64,000 bases of DNA from Syngnathus acus (taxonomy: Eukaryota; Chordata; Actinopteri; Syngnathiformes; Syngnathidae): positions 3,724,491 to 3,788,490 of the forward strand of contig NC_051092.1 in NCBI RefSeq assembly GCF_901709675.1, given 5' to 3'. The position numbers and the translations under genes are program-made. This document shows, one piece after another, positions 37,380 to 50,360 of this stretch; positions within the stretch are counted from its first letter, which is position 1, and every line of letters begins with the position of its first letter. The notes beneath the pieces were generated by a model, which saw nothing but the letters and a program-made list of their open reading frames with translations, had not been told where the DNA came from and did no database searches.

Positions 37380-39630
37380 CATTCCGATTCTGTATTTCCA
37401 TTGATCTACTTTTCTCTTTTGCACTTGAACCTAGCATCTCCCAAGAACGTAGTCTCACTGAACGGTGACATTTATAACATCAAGACTGTCGACATAAATA
37501 TTCTTCTGAGCGGACTCAGGCGCCTCTCGACAAAACTGAGAATGACCCAGAGACGCCACCATTATCCCATTAGAGAGGCTCCGAAATAGCTTTGTAGACA
37601 GTGAATGAAAGAGAAATATTAAGGTGGGGGCGGTGAATAGATCTGCCGGTGTTTTCAAAGATAGGAAGGCGCCGGGGAATGAAAAAGCACAGCAAATAAT
37701 GAATGCGCTGAAATGGCGGAGAATAATGAACCTCTTTGATGGGCTCGATACGTTGTCAGGTGCAGCGAGTTATACGGGAGGAGATAGCATCATTTCATTC
37801 AACCTGTCTATTCATATTCACAAGGCGGCGGCATAAATAGCAGCGGAACACGTGTATAAGGGAGAAAACGTATTGTCAGATAGATTTTATTATGACTTTA
37901 CTGAATATTACTTCAATATGAGAATGTAATGAGACAGACGGCTGGTGCAATAACGCTCACCGGCGTGTTGACATCGGGTGAGCGAATCACTTTGATCCGT
38001 AGCTCGTGTGGAGTGAAAGCCCGGTGAAGTATTGGCGGTTTATGGAAAAATATAAAGGCCAACTAGTTACACTGCACAAAAATCCAGCATGTGTGTGTGG
38101 GTGTGTTTTCAGACAGATTTCACATCTTCTGCCTCAGAAGTTTGGTTGCACAGCCAACTACTTTCTCTGCATATTTTAAATCCAACAGTAGCCATTTTTT
38201 GTCTCAATCAAAAACAAAATTAAAATTAATTATAAATAAATTAGAGATTTCTTTTTAAATAATTTGGAATTTTTTTATTTTTAAATATTTTATCTAGCCT
38301 CAAAAGAAAGAAAATAAATAATAATTTGGAAACTTTTTGGGGGGGTGATATATAATATCACAAGTTGTTTGGATTTTCTGCAAAAAACAAATAAGTTATG
38401 GTTATTAAACATTTTTATCTTGACCAAGTAGCACACTAATAAGCATGTGACAAACTTTGCATTTGCCGAATAATGTTTACATGCAAAAGTTTGTGCTAGC
38501 GGAGAATCTCCTGTGCGAGGCTCAGCCATGCTCAAAGGTTTCATTATCTTTTTCCCACAGACAAAGTCATCCATGGGCTTTATTATGAAAACACAATCTA
38601 AATGCAAATGAAGAATTGCTTTCTGATTTTGTGCTACCGATTTCTTTGGGTCTTTGTTAAACGATTAGAGGTGGTTTCAGTGCCAAGGGTGCTAATTAGA
38701 CTTCTACGGTATTGTGAGGCAGACGTCAGCGGACATGCTCATTTGTGTTCAGATCTCAGGGAAAGATCCAATAGGACAAGAGAATGAATGACAAGGCTGA
38801 GAACGGGAATCTCTATATAAAAGGATTTTTTTTTTTAATGTCACTTTCAAGACATTTCAAGCATGTGGCAGGATTCTGATTGGGCCACTTAGGGTGTGAC
38901 CAATCCAAATCAATCGAAGAGTGGCTAAGGGTTAGGGGTTGGTTGAACCTTTGATCAGACACCTCTAGGTTTGTAATTACTGGCCGCTGTTGTTCACAGT
39001 TTGATTCAGTGATTTCCTGTAAGCGAATTTCCCTTTGTTGGTTCAGCGACTCGCCGTGGCTAATTTAGCTCCATTGTGTTTCCAATCAATGATGCTCTCG
39101 CCTTTGTGACCTCCAAACTGTAGCATCTCAAATGAAGTGAAACTCTTTGGGGAGATACAAACGGATCTGAGGAAGACAGCAATTAGTGTTCACAATATGG
39201 AGGAAATTGATTCCCCGTTGCAGTAAAGCCTTTTGTCAATATGGTCGCCGATGTTGACAATTTGGGAAACATAGCTACAAAAAAACAGAATAGGTTTAAA
39301 GTCAGCTCTGGGAATGTATTTTCAATTGCTAACTATATCTGTGGTATCATTTTGAGGACAGTCACCTTTTCCCAAGATACCCCCCCTCCTTCCCTGTTGT
39401 AATATTTCAATCGTGTCTTCTGTTTATAATCCATTCAACGCACTTCTATCCCCATCGGAGCATAGCTGAGAGAAAGCGAGCCAACACAAAGGAAGTGCAG
39501 AAGATTTGGTGGCCGGGAGGCAATTGCACAGAGATAAACCTTTTCTTATCGCTACTTTGAATACATGTAATGCTTGCGAACGAGAGAGAACGAGTCAGTC
39601 ATAAGTGGATGGTGGCTGCAATTTTCTGGA

Positions 39631-40028
39631 TTATTATACCACAAAAGGCAAAATCGTGATTTTACGGCAGAGATGTGAAAAGTAGAAACAAGTCAGTATT
39701 CAAGAAGAAAAACTGCATTACCCTGAGATACCACAAGAGGGCAACAAAGCAAAACATGATTTTTTTTTTTATTATTATACCACAATGGGCAAATCGTGAT
39801 TTTACAGCAGAGATGTGAACAGTAGAAACAAGTCCGTATACAAGAAAAAAAAACTGCACTACCCTAGGATACCACAAGAGGGCAACAAAGCAAAGCATGA
39901 TTTTTTTATTATTATTATACTACAATAGGCAAATCGTAGTTTTGCGGCAGAGATGTGAACAGTCGAAATAAGAATACAAGAAAAAAAACGGCACTACCCT
40001 AAGATACCACAAGAGGGCAACAAAGCAT
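39631..40028. repeat. Tandem array, about 140-bp unit, nearly three copies
   Basis: The marker GGCAGAGATGTGAA (AGCAGAGATGTGAA in copy 2) recurs at about 39667, 39807 and 39947, exactly 140 bases apart. Each unit also carries GATACCACAAGAGGGCAACA and a T-rich/ATT spacer. Copies are about 90 percent alike by eye, and the last is slightly shortened. Confidence 0.9.
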
Positions 40029-41691
40029 CGTTGAACAAGAAAGTAATACAAGTGATGGGTCATGTCAGGGTCCCGTGTGGATGCAAAAAGTGATTTCCTA
40101 TACAGGTGAAAGCAAACAAGTGATTGGCTGTAGGGTGAAAGTAAAGCGATAGCCATTCGTGAAAGAGACAAGTCGTACCCTGCAGCAAGTTAATGATTTT
40201 AAACTCTCTTAATTGAATTGAAGTTACTCTCCAACCACGGTGAACAACTTTGTAGACAAAGGCAGTTTTTGTGCTCATGTCATTAGTTTCCTATTTGGTT
40301 GTGACGTGACGACAGCTGTTTCATTATAAAGTCATCTGGCATTTCTTGCCATTGATTATTTCTGCTTTATGGACAAAAAGCAATTTAGTTTTGAGACGAG
40401 ATGTCATGTCATACAAGTTTCAATTGCAGAAGATGTAACAGTGTAAGTGGAACACGGCGATGGCTGTGGGCAAAAAGAACACTGATGAAGTCACAAAGTA
40501 GCCCCCTTCAGGCGAGGCAAGCTGGAACCGAGCTTGGCGAGATAATTGGACTTTGCGGAGTTAAATTCCGGAGTTGTCGAGGCCCTCGGCAAACACTTGA
40601 CGTGATTTCTTGGTCAGGTCGCCGCATGCCGGGGCCGTGTAATCATCCGACAAGAGCCCGACTCAAGATTACACAATCTGGACGTAGAAGGGTCTTTAAA
40701 AAGCCGCATTACAAAGGCATCTGCAGAATAAAATTTTCTCGAGAAATATTTGATTAAATGCCGCCGACAATCGGCCCCCTTAATGCCCCGAGAGTACATC
40801 AATAATGGTAATGACATTGATGAGGATCCATTTCGGGCCTTCCCGGTCAAAGTGCCCTTGCAAGTAATGAAGGGGGCCTGAAAAATGACTTTCTCAGAGC
40901 CATTTGTCCCGTGTTCTTTGGCTCATTATGCATATATACCCTTAAATGGCGTTGTTGCCGCAATGCGTCTGATTAATCCGAGCGCCCTCCGAGTAGTAAG
41001 AAACGCGACGGGTGAATTAGTTCTCGAGATGAGGTTTTCGTAATAACTTTCATATGTTTGCACTAAGTCCGCCTCATTGAACACTTCCTTCACAGCCAAA
41101 GGTTTATGGGGTGGAGAGAGATTTGTACGACAATGTCGAGTTTGTCCAACAGCCCGTTTAGTCACGGAGATTTCCACACGCTACGCTAAAGTCGAGCGCT
41201 AGCAAGTTGCATCTCAGCGAAGTTCTAATTTGACCGTGAATGTTTTTCAAGGTTTTACAGAAATTGCCCCTTTTTTGTGTGTCACTGATAAACATTCCGG
41301 CAAATCCATCATGTGGCGTCGGCTGTCAGACTCGGGAGGGAAAAACAATTAAAGGTTCCTCACGTAGGTCGAGCCGCACCGATAGTCAATGAAGCAAACT
41401 GCCTCAGAGTGTGTGTGCGATAGATTCATTAGGAAATGCCAGCCAGGCGGGGATGCGCGCGGAAGACAATTAAATGACCTCCAGCATGAGGTTGAGGTCT
41501 CGAGGGGCTTTTGCGGAGAAGCGAGAGAGTAAAACGAACAAAGTCTGGCAACTTGGCTGCAATTATAAAGCAATTAAAGCACCAAGGGTCGAAAACGACG
41601 ACGCGACTGAAATGAAAGTCACACGGGCGATTCAGTCAACAAATTAAAATGACAAACTTGTCTTATATGCTAAAAAAGTCACACATTTCAG

Positions 41692-41778
41692 TTAACGGCA
41701 GTGCACGAGCAGCGATTTTAGACCTACTGAGGCCAGCAAATTGACGTCTATATCCGTCAATGGTACTGAATGAGTTAA
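41692..41778. mobile_element. Possible second palindromic MITE with TTAA ends
   Basis: It starts TTAACGGCAGTGCAC and ends GTCAATGGTACTGAATGAGTTAA. The right end matches that of the element at 35346-35420, but the left end is diverged. It is probably an old copy of the same group. Confidence 0.4.
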
Positions 41779-43952
41779 AGTGTATGATCAAAAAGCTGTT
41801 GTTGCAGCGGTATGGTTAAAAATCAAAAGGACAAGGCGAGCAGGATGTCAGTAGCTCAATAACCCGCACACAAAAAGGATAATACATTCTCGGGCATCTG
41901 GCCAAGTTACAATTTATGCCATTGACAATAGATGCCGGTCATTCGTTAGCATGAATACACTTTGCTCATTTATGCAACGTGTCAGCGAGGGTTGATGATG
42001 CAATCGGAGGGAGGTTGGCGTAACATATTGTTTGATAACCGCGAACTTGGATTCCAAACAGCGGCCCCCTTCAGCCTTAACGCGCTAAGATGGGGCTCAC
42101 TGATGAGACGTTTTATCAGGGGAAAAAGGTCAGCTCAAGTGATTGATATCTTCTTTTATGAGCGGTAATACGGACGGTATTCCGTGAACATCGCCAATGC
42201 TCCATCTCAATGACATTTGCTCCAACCGGGCCGTAAAAGCGGGAATATACGAGAAAGGCTGTGTAATAACATCCTTATGATTGTACGTTTGAATATCATG
42301 CATCCATAAAGCATGTTTCAATATCGCCGTGGCGATGGCGGCGGAGGCCATCGCCCCCTGGGTCAGTGTGGATGCTCTTTGAGTGGTTGTTTATAGAGTG
42401 TGAGGAGAGCAGAAGTCGCCAATGGATTCTTTTCTTGAACTCCACGTATTGGATCTCATGATCTGGTGCAGTTTTGATTTGAAACGTCAGACAGTCTCCG
42501 CCATAATAAAAAGAAATATTAAGCAGCCGTCAGCAAGCCCGTACGATCACCGGGCTCGTAAATTGATGATGTGTGACGTTATCACCTGGCGAGATGACAT
42601 CTATGTCCGCCCACGGGGGGAAAGCGAGCTAGCTATATTATTTTATTTGCGCATGCATATTTCTCGGGGCTGCTCTGCTTACAGTGAGAATTTCCCTTTT
42701 ATCAGCGCAGTGCAGACGGATCCGCCCGGCGGTAAATTACGCGAAGTGATTCCGAGGGTTGCAATTAAAAAATGAGGGGTAAATGTAATGTTGATCAAAA
42801 TGATCACTGCGGTATGAAAAGTAGGGAGTTGAATAAATTCAACGCTTGTTTACTTACTCACAGCCTCATTAGCAAGTGTTTATAGATGAAATGGCGTCAC
42901 GGAGCCATTAAAATACAAACGTAGACGCGAAGCTTTGTACTGTAAAGCGCGAGTAAAAGCCAACCTGCCGCGTCAATCCCGCACCGACTGATTTTCAAAA
43001 GGAGTGTTTTTGATTAAATATTGAATGGCTCATATTATTTGCTCTCTGTTGAGGCCAGACGGGATTCCCGTAGCTTTATCAACAAATCATAAACATTACC
43101 CAGCAAACATAAGACCCACTGCGTAATATTTTGAAAGTAATGGACCTTTGTTGTTTTAACTTTTTTTAATTCTCAAATTACCCCCATGGTGACATAGCAA
43201 TTTCTATGAATCAAAAAGATGTTGTGGTGTGAAATGAAATTGGGCACAAAAAAAGGCAACGTGGAAAATGTGTGGTGGACGTCAGCTTCTTACTACCACA
43301 AAAGATTTCTTTTTATATAATTGCGTAATTCCCCTGAGGTTTCAGCTAAAGTCATTTCCCTTTAACCGCTTACAAGAAAACACCCATCAATGATTTTTGC
43401 CCTCCCTCTCATATTGCATATTCCTAACTTTGTGACCCCTTTTTACTCTAACTGTCAAGCCCTGTGACTGTTTTAATTTATGCCCGGGCTTTAAAAATCG
43501 TTATTGAGCAATCGAGAGGCCAAGTGGTGCAAGCAATAACATGAATAATCCATTAGCTGTTCCTGTAAGACTGAAGGAGAACGAGACCTCAATCACCATC
43601 ATACTCAGGGGGAGCGTAACCAGGCAGTGGCAGCATTAGCTTCCAAAGTCAACCAGCAGGTTTACGCCCATCTTACTATTCGCTATCATTTTTTCTCCCC
43701 GCGCCGATATAATCACTTAACGAGAGATGCTAATCGATCTCCTGTGTGTTTTTAATCACTCACTGTGTTTGGTTTTTATTTTCGATTTTGCCTCGTCAAA
43801 GTTTAAGGTTGACTTTCGTAACTCTTCGTTATAGAAGTTGTTTTTTTTTCCTCATATACAGCACACTTGCTTGCCGAGAACTGAAATATTTAAAAGGTTC
43901 TTCGGGGAGAAGTGTTTGAAATTCATCTCGTTGTTGATCCGAGGCGTGTGTT

Positions 43953-43976
43953 TGTCTGTCTGTCTGTCTGTCTGTC
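43953..43976. repeat. (TGTC)6 microsatellite
   Basis: Six uninterrupted TGTC units. Confidence 0.95.
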
Positions 43977-45794
43977 AATCGGCCTGTGCAAATGCAGAGC
44001 CGAGGGCAATGGAAGCCAACACATGAGCTGCCTTTTTAATCATCTTTCGGCATTTCCTCAAGGTGTTATGCACTGATTTCCTCTGGTCGAATTGCAATTT
44101 CAGAAATGAGAGAAATGTTTGTCATCCAAAATACTACAGACGATCTAAACCGTCAAGTTGTGGTCGTGGTTGTTCCCACGAGATAGCTACCAAATTGATA
44201 CTGATACCAATAAAACACTCGAGACTTTAATGGTTATTCGGGGATACAAAAAAATGTAACAATACGTGTCAATAATACACAAAAAAATTTTCACATTGAC
44301 AAAAATGTTTCGTAAAGCAACAGGCTGGTTTTAGCTAATGCTGGGTCTACACCGCGTCAACGTAGCATTAGCGCGGGAAACATAACGGCCATTGGAAATA
44401 CTATTCTTCAACGTAAATAACACAATCTTGTATCACTGGCGGTGATTTTAAATAATGTAGAGACCAAATACATAGTTTATAATTCATAATGTCACGCTAC
44501 ATAAATGCTACACGGTACCTGTGAACACATTCTCATTCTCAGTAGAAATAATGTTCATTTAAAATGACAAGTAAAATTCAGATTTGTAAGGTAAATTCCC
44601 TTACGGGTGTGGCCTGAAATAATGCTGGACACCTTTTCGTGCGGCCACCAAAACTCCTCATTTCAAGACGTGATGATGTAGCAGACAGGCTATGGTTAGC
44701 ATGTACATTCATTTTCTCTTTGTGCCTTCAAAAAAGTTCATTACAAAAAAGTTCCTCCTTATTTGCGCTTAAATGTTGAAGTACGCCTCGATGACTTTCC
44801 AAAAAGCTTAGGCGAACTGTGCAAAGTGATTATCGTGACTTGACTGTGATTATAAATCTTTCTTAAAAACAACCTGATTGTCTCAATCCTACTGCTAAAT
44901 TAATCACCTCCGCAGAGGCAAAGTAAACTATGTTTTGGACGGTGGTATTTAAAAAAAATAAAATAAATACAAAAAAAAAAGGGAGTGATGGTGGTGTTTT
45001 ATATGAAGCAGCACTTGAAAACACAGAAAAAATTAAGCGGGTTGCGCATGACTACCAGCCCAATTTACACAGTGGAAAAGTTGTAAACAGATAATAATTC
45101 AGGAAGCCGGAGCCTATTAGTCATCCGCCTTATTGGCCCCCGCGTACCAAACGTTCTTAAGGGAAAACCCGGCAGAAGCTCTTAAAGAGCTCAAAAGGAT
45201 GCGAGCATTAAAGGAAAACGCCTCGCGCCTCTCTTTTTTTTTCTGTTCTTTCCTTTAAGTCTTCATTTCCACAGGGAGACACTAAATAACTCATTACAGA
45301 TGAGAAGGTGGACTAAATATAGATATTGCCATATAGTGCGCCATTCCTTTAATCTGGCAAATTGGCCGACATATCCGGGAAGGTCAATTGCAGTACTTTA
45401 TGCATCTAGTTTGAAAATACTTGGACAGAAAGTTCCATCTTTATATTAACTTCATTTTTTTTTGGGATGCTTTTTTGTCTGCATCACGGCGGAGACGATC
45501 TGTCTTTGAATATCAGCTCAGGCCTTTCAACGCAACCTTTGCGATTTCCTCCCTCCCGTCATCTCTTTCAACTTTGTCCTGCGACTTTTCTGTCAGTTCT
45601 GTCATTTCAGTTTCTACTGTGCAGGGGACCTTGGCGTGAATAACTCATCGCTACACGTCTCTGTCGACGTCGTGCATATCGCACCGCTTCCAAGGTCGGC
45701 GTACCCGACCTTGAGTACGTAACAGGCGGTCCAATAGCTCGGCACAGATTTTCTAGAGTGAGAAAACCCTTCCCAACCCCCCGGACAAAATATC

Positions 45795-45944
45795 TCATGG
45801 CTCCCGTCGAACAGACGCAATACTTTGTTTGAGGCTCTTGGTGAACAAGTGGCTCACCCGTCCACAGTAGGTATCGGCGGCGGTCCGAAGAGCTGCTTCC
45901 AGCGGCTGAAGCAGTGACGTCTCCATGTTCTCGCCAAAGGGGTA
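45795..45944 (-). CDS. gxylt1: gxylt1 last coding exon
   Basis: Forty-nine codons plus TGA after the acceptor [29 protein letters not shown] and [11 protein letters not shown] match the GXYLT C-terminal helices. It lies 1.9 kb from exon 6. No strong AATAAA was seen close downstream on the minus strand. An ATTAAA at about 45354-45349 is a weak candidate. Confidence 0.93.
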   Translation of the reverse strand, partial: YPFGENMETSLLQPLEAALRTAADTYCGRVSHLFTKSLKQSIASVRREP

Positions 45945-48900
45945 CTGGAAAAGGAATTGCAGACGTTACACAGCGCCGATGCTTTTTAGCTCTTGACTCG
46001 CATTACAAAGTGCTTCCACCAGCAGCTCCATTTTGGGACTATTTGCCTGTTTTATTTCTGCTTGTTTTTTTTTTTATATACCCTCACATAATCGCATTCT
46101 ACATTTGGTTCCTTTTTCTTTAATACAAGATTTATCCGAATGATAAATATAAATCGAGCCATCTGTGAGGGAATGTGCTCGAGTAAGGTGTAATCGTATT
46201 AGTGCGCTCCTCCGAGCGCCTTTATTGTAAACAAAATAACAAAGGTCGCTTAAAATGAGCCTGGCCGAGATGAAAGATCCAGACGATGCGAAAAAACGAT
46301 GTTGACTTTTGCTTTCAATCTTTTACTGCTCTCCTGTAAATACGGCACGATGGCAATTTTACGGCACCTCATTTGACTCCTGTTTGGCCAGGCATTAGGT
46401 TACTCAAAGCACGCGTTCTTTATTATCTTTCATACAGCGCCACAGGCTGTAAAGCACCATTAACGGCCTCGCATCGATTTTTATGTGGATGCGTCGTCCG
46501 CATCGCCATCGTGATGCCTCTAACTAGCATCAGCACTAAAGATTTTACAACTCTTTTGTGGGCCGGGCCGGGCTGGGGTAATGGTAGTGCCCTTTATTGC
46601 ACGCGCCTCGGCTGGACGGGAGACGTTGCCTGGAGACGCGGAGGGCTGGCTGGCGGACTTGGTGGGAGGGAAATGAAAGTTTCTTCCGGAATTGCCTCCT
46701 GTAGGCTTTCGCAGCCCCGTCCCCGAAGGACCGAGTGGGAACAAATTGTGAGTGGGCTCGGCGGGCCGGAGCGAGGGGAAGCGCTAATAAAAGTGTGACA
46801 TAAAACAGTTTGTAAGCGGGGATGAAACGTTCTAAAGGCTCCGCGTATTTTATTTTTTTTTACTTTACATGTGTGATGATTGTGCAAAAAAAATCCCGAA
46901 TTGTGATTGCGTGGGATGCGGGTTTGCTCTGTCGAGGAGTGACGGCCGAGTGCTCGGTTCTGGTTTTCTTAATAGCTGAGAACGTCAGCGCTGGTGGCTG
47001 GCGGTAATGGATGGGGAACAGCTAATGAAGCCCCCTTTTTTTTTTTTTTTTACTCCACAGATTGGCGCCTGCTTGTTGACTGGCGTACGGGATTCAACTC
47101 GGGGCAGATCAAAGGCGACCCGACCCGAAAGGAAAGAGCTTTCCGGCTAACTGGCTCCGACTGTGACTTTCTAATGGTGGCCGACTGGGGGAAAGAAAAA
47201 TGGTTGAATGGGACTTTCTGTGTATTGGCTAAATCTGAGTTATTTTTTTTTTTCTTCCCCAACTTGTCATTTCTAAGGCAACTACGGTTATTGGAACCCA
47301 AAGTTCTGACGTTGAGGATTTTGAATCCAGGGCTGAAGCATCCTCCCATGTCACCAAGTGCTCAAAGATGTGAGTGCGAATGTTTAACTGACCATACGTA
47401 AACTGTGATTGGCTAGCAACCGATCCATATCTCGCCAAAATTCAACTTGGATTAGTTTTTTTTCTGAACTCCCACTAGTGGGCCTGATTTGTTTAGAGAG
47501 GATTAAGAGCAAGTCATGGAAATGTTTAACAAGCTATTGATTGCGCATTTTAAAAATAAACAAATAAATAAGCACAGGCTTAGAGTGCATATTGACAGGC
47601 TGATTATTTTTTTCCCCTCATCCAAACAAATCTGATAATCCACCTACACACCTGGCCCTTGAAGAGAAACACGATAGCAAATCAATAAGCATAAGTACGG
47701 CCCTCAAGCTGTCAAATTATTCCTCCATTGCGACAGACAATGTCTGGAAAACTCAACAAGTGGTTAAAACCAGTGTTACGAAAACGCCTTCTCGCAAACG
47801 TAAGCACTCGTTACTTTACTAATTCAGATTTGTTCATTTGTCCGTACCTGCTTGATGGCCTCGTAGACGGCTCTAAACGCCGGCTGCTTTTCGTTATGGT
47901 AAACTCCCCTGCTGCCGTGGAGAATGAAGACTCCATCTTCCTCTGCCTGCTGACAGTTAAGGCCGTAGACGCAGTGATCCGGACGATAATTCCACGGGCA
48001 GGGGAACACGTAGAGGTTTTCTGTAAACGTGCGAGAGCGATTCACTTTAGTAAAAGTTCACTTGACGGCCGGCCAAATGCATGCACACCTACCCGGGTTG
48101 TGATGAAAGATGATATTGAGAAGGTCCTGGTCCCCCCAGGTGATGTTGAGTTTATATTTTTGAAGCAGGGGCATCAGCATTTCACTCCATTGAAGTGCAA
48201 CTGTTGTCATGCCATTCTAGAAGGAGTCATAAAAAAGTTTGCCAAAAACAAAATCATGTTTTTGCTTCAGCTTTGACATCTCCCAACACTTCATCTGACT
48301 TGAAGGAAACGGTTGCTTGATGGGAGTTCATAAATTTAGAATTACAGTGACCTCAAGTGGACAGTTTTGGTAGTGCAGCCACTCCTACAATTTTCTTTTT
48401 AAACCTAAAAACAACCACTCCACTTTTGTATGCTGTGGAGCTGACTTTGTACACCCTGAATATATTAATAATACTTCAGGAATTAAATCCAATCCACAAT
48501 CACCTTAAAAAAACCTTTCCTGAGGCGTGTCATGTTCATGAGCATGACTCCCGAGTTGACGCCAGTGTTGCCATAGTAAGGATGGCGAGCGAAACGGTTG
48601 TACCAGCCGATACGCGGCTCCTCATGCTCCGGGGCCATGGCAGCCAACTGGCTGGAGTTGAACCGAGAGAACGCGGCCCAGATGCCCTCCACAGGGTGCA
48701 GAAAGAGGATATCTGTGTCCACGTAGAGCAAAGAATCCACCTCCTTCAGTATTAGCTGGAAAGACAAAACAGACTTGAGGACATTTGGCAAATGTGTCCT
48801 TGCTGTTAAAATGAACTTACTGGTAAAAAGAGCCGTTGAGAGGCACACGGTTTGAAGAGCTTCTTCCACTCGTTCTCATTCCCGCTGGGGAAAGTGATGG

Positions 48901-50360
48901 GGTAGATGGTGAAGTTAAACTTGCTCTGAATTGACCTTGGCCAGGAGTGCAGCTTTAAAGAAAATGACAAAAATATATATGTTATGTTTCCAGCACTGTG
49001 TCCACGTTCATGGAGACATTTCACAACTTAAAACCGTCCCCGGCTGTCTTGCTTGTGTGTGTCTCACTAGACTGGACCCTCACCGAATTCTGGAATCTGC
49101 CTTGAAGCTCTTCATCTGCAAAGATGTGAAACTTGAGCGGCTTTTTGCTGAACAGGAGGGCCGACTTGAGCATGGTGAGCGTCTCATCCAGCCTCGGGCC
49201 ACAGGCCACCACGGCCAGGTGACTGCTTTCATCGCCGCCATCTTCTTCTTCAGAGTTTGTTCCGTCTCTAACAACCAAGGCACATTTAAATTAGACTCAG
49301 CAGTTGTTTGGATATCAGCAGACTCACACTGAGCTCAGTTGGGATGGACTTGCCATTAGGTTTTGGGGGGACGAGGACTTGCATGCTAATACAGTGTACC
49401 GCATCCAAAACACTAGTAGGTGGGAGGAAAATAAATATCACCTGACTTGTTGCATGTCGATGGAGAGCTTATTAAAGCCATCAATTCAGTTGTTATTGTG
49501 TAATAGGCATTTACTGTATTCATGTGTCAATGACACTTTACAGTCTGTAAACACAAAGTACAGCACAACGACTGTGATTGTGCAATAAACGCAGCTAGTT
49601 AAAAAGCTCATGAGGCAGCAGCAGTACTTTAATATCTCTGCGTGTGGCCACTAAACACTTGCAAAGCTCCTTATTGCAATCCGAAGTGTATTTTTTTTTT
49701 TAAGAGATGCACAAAATCAGTCATACCTAAAGGATGATTCCATAAAGCGGTTCAGTCCACAAACATCAGCAGGCAACCTCCAAAACGGATTCCAGTAAGA
49801 GACTGACAATGACTTACACCTAACAGAGTAAAAAAGACCATCTTTTGGAATCGATACTTTTTGGGGTCTTAAACTTTAGCATTGTGTGATGGGATTAAGG
49901 TAGTAAGACTTTAATTCAAGCTGTTAACAGATGGCGTTGGTTTAAAGAAAATTAAGTATTAGCGAATTACCGGACAATAAACTAATTGCTGTCGTACAAA
50001 AATAGTATTTTCTAACAGTACAGCAATAAATTATGTATGTTGAGTTTTTTCTAATGTGTTATCGTTTCGATTTCAAATTCCTAAATTTAGCAGGAGCATA
50101 TTACAGACATATGGTTGTAAGCAATATGGCTAATGTAGCTTTAGCTACCTGAACGGCAGGCGTACTCGACGGCCTGCCGAACCGGGCCTTTTCCCGAGAA
50201 CGTTCCCCGAGTCGGGACTGCCTCCGTCTGGTGTCTTCAGCTCGCTGAGGCGCCGCCCGTCGGTGTCCTCCAGGCTGGATGCAAGATGATTGAACACGTA
50301 GAGCGATGAAAAAAATGTGAACGCCGAGCACAGGAGCAATGCACGCCGATAACGGCGCAT
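45795..50360 (-). CDS. gxylt1: Glucoside xylosyltransferase 1
   Basis: Seven minus-strand exons join in phase: 50360-50149, 49267-49084, 48952-48821, 48755-48504, 48216-48093, 48020-47848 and 45944-45795, giving 408 residues (human about 440). Residues 1-5 (MRRYR) are a short basic tail, about 6-27 form a membrane anchor, and a short stem follows. The GT8 domain starts near residue 80 (HLAVVACG). The metal-binding DXD motif is YVDTD at 187-191. Further GXYLT text includes [61 protein letters not shown] and [10 protein letters not shown]. The family adds the first xylose to O-linked glucose on EGF repeats of Notch and other proteins, from UDP-xylose in the secretory pathway. Synteny with yaf2 and pdzrn4 favours GXYLT1 over GXYLT2. 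An in-frame ATG 17 codons upstream (50411) could extend the cytoplasmic tail. Confidence 0.96.
47848..48020 (-). CDS. gxylt1: gxylt1 coding exon 6
   Basis: The acceptor GTTTACAG opens [17 protein letters not shown], followed by [13 protein letters not shown] and [14 protein letters not shown], then the donor GTACGG. Confidence 0.97.
48093..48216 (-). CDS. gxylt1: gxylt1 coding exon 5
   Basis: Begins [10 protein letters not shown] and contains [14 protein letters not shown]. The donor GTAGGT splits a Glu codon, which exon 6 completes. Human has WGDIL where this has WSEML. Confidence 0.95.
48504..48755 (-). CDS. gxylt1: gxylt1 coding exon 4
   Basis: Eighty-four codons holding the DXD motif (YVDTDILF) and the acceptor-pocket text [18 protein letters not shown]. 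The acceptor is TTTCCAG, and the donor AAG/GTGATT is weak but in phase. Confidence 0.97.
48821..48952 (-). CDS. gxylt1: gxylt1 coding exon 3
   Basis: Forty-four codons with [29 protein letters not shown], then a GTAAGT donor. Its first residues ([10 protein letters not shown]) are less conserved. Confidence 0.95.
49084..49267 (-). CDS. gxylt1: gxylt1 coding exon 2
   Basis: The acceptor TTGTTAG and the donor GTGAGG bound 62 codons including [20 protein letters not shown] and KFHIFAD, the first strands of the GT8 fold. Confidence 0.95.
50149..50360 (-). CDS. gxylt1: gxylt1 coding exon 1
   Basis: Starts [17 protein letters not shown], the signal-anchor segment, and ends in a split Arg codon before a GTAGCT donor. 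The start matches the short Met-Arg-Arg-Tyr tail of human GXYLT1. Confidence 0.92.

Larger units (their letters stand above)
31751..45300. other. Intergenic region between pdzrn4 and gxylt1
   Basis: About 13.5 kb between convergent genes in which I find no spliced or single-exon gene. It holds a T-rich ATT tract (33045-33190), microsatellites, four or so MITE-like repeats and a 140-bp tandem array, listed separately. The stretch from about 40.4 to 42.8 kb is notably poor in simple repeats, but I cannot say whether it is conserved. Part of the right edge may be gxylt1 3' UTR. Confidence 0.6.

Noticed and set aside
47728-48276. 182-codon plus-strand ORF
   Set aside because: It is antisense to gxylt1 exons 5 and 6, which have conserved protein text and splice sites on the minus strand.
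48357-48755. 132-codon plus-strand ORF
   Set aside because: A shadow of gxylt1 exon 4 on the opposite strand.
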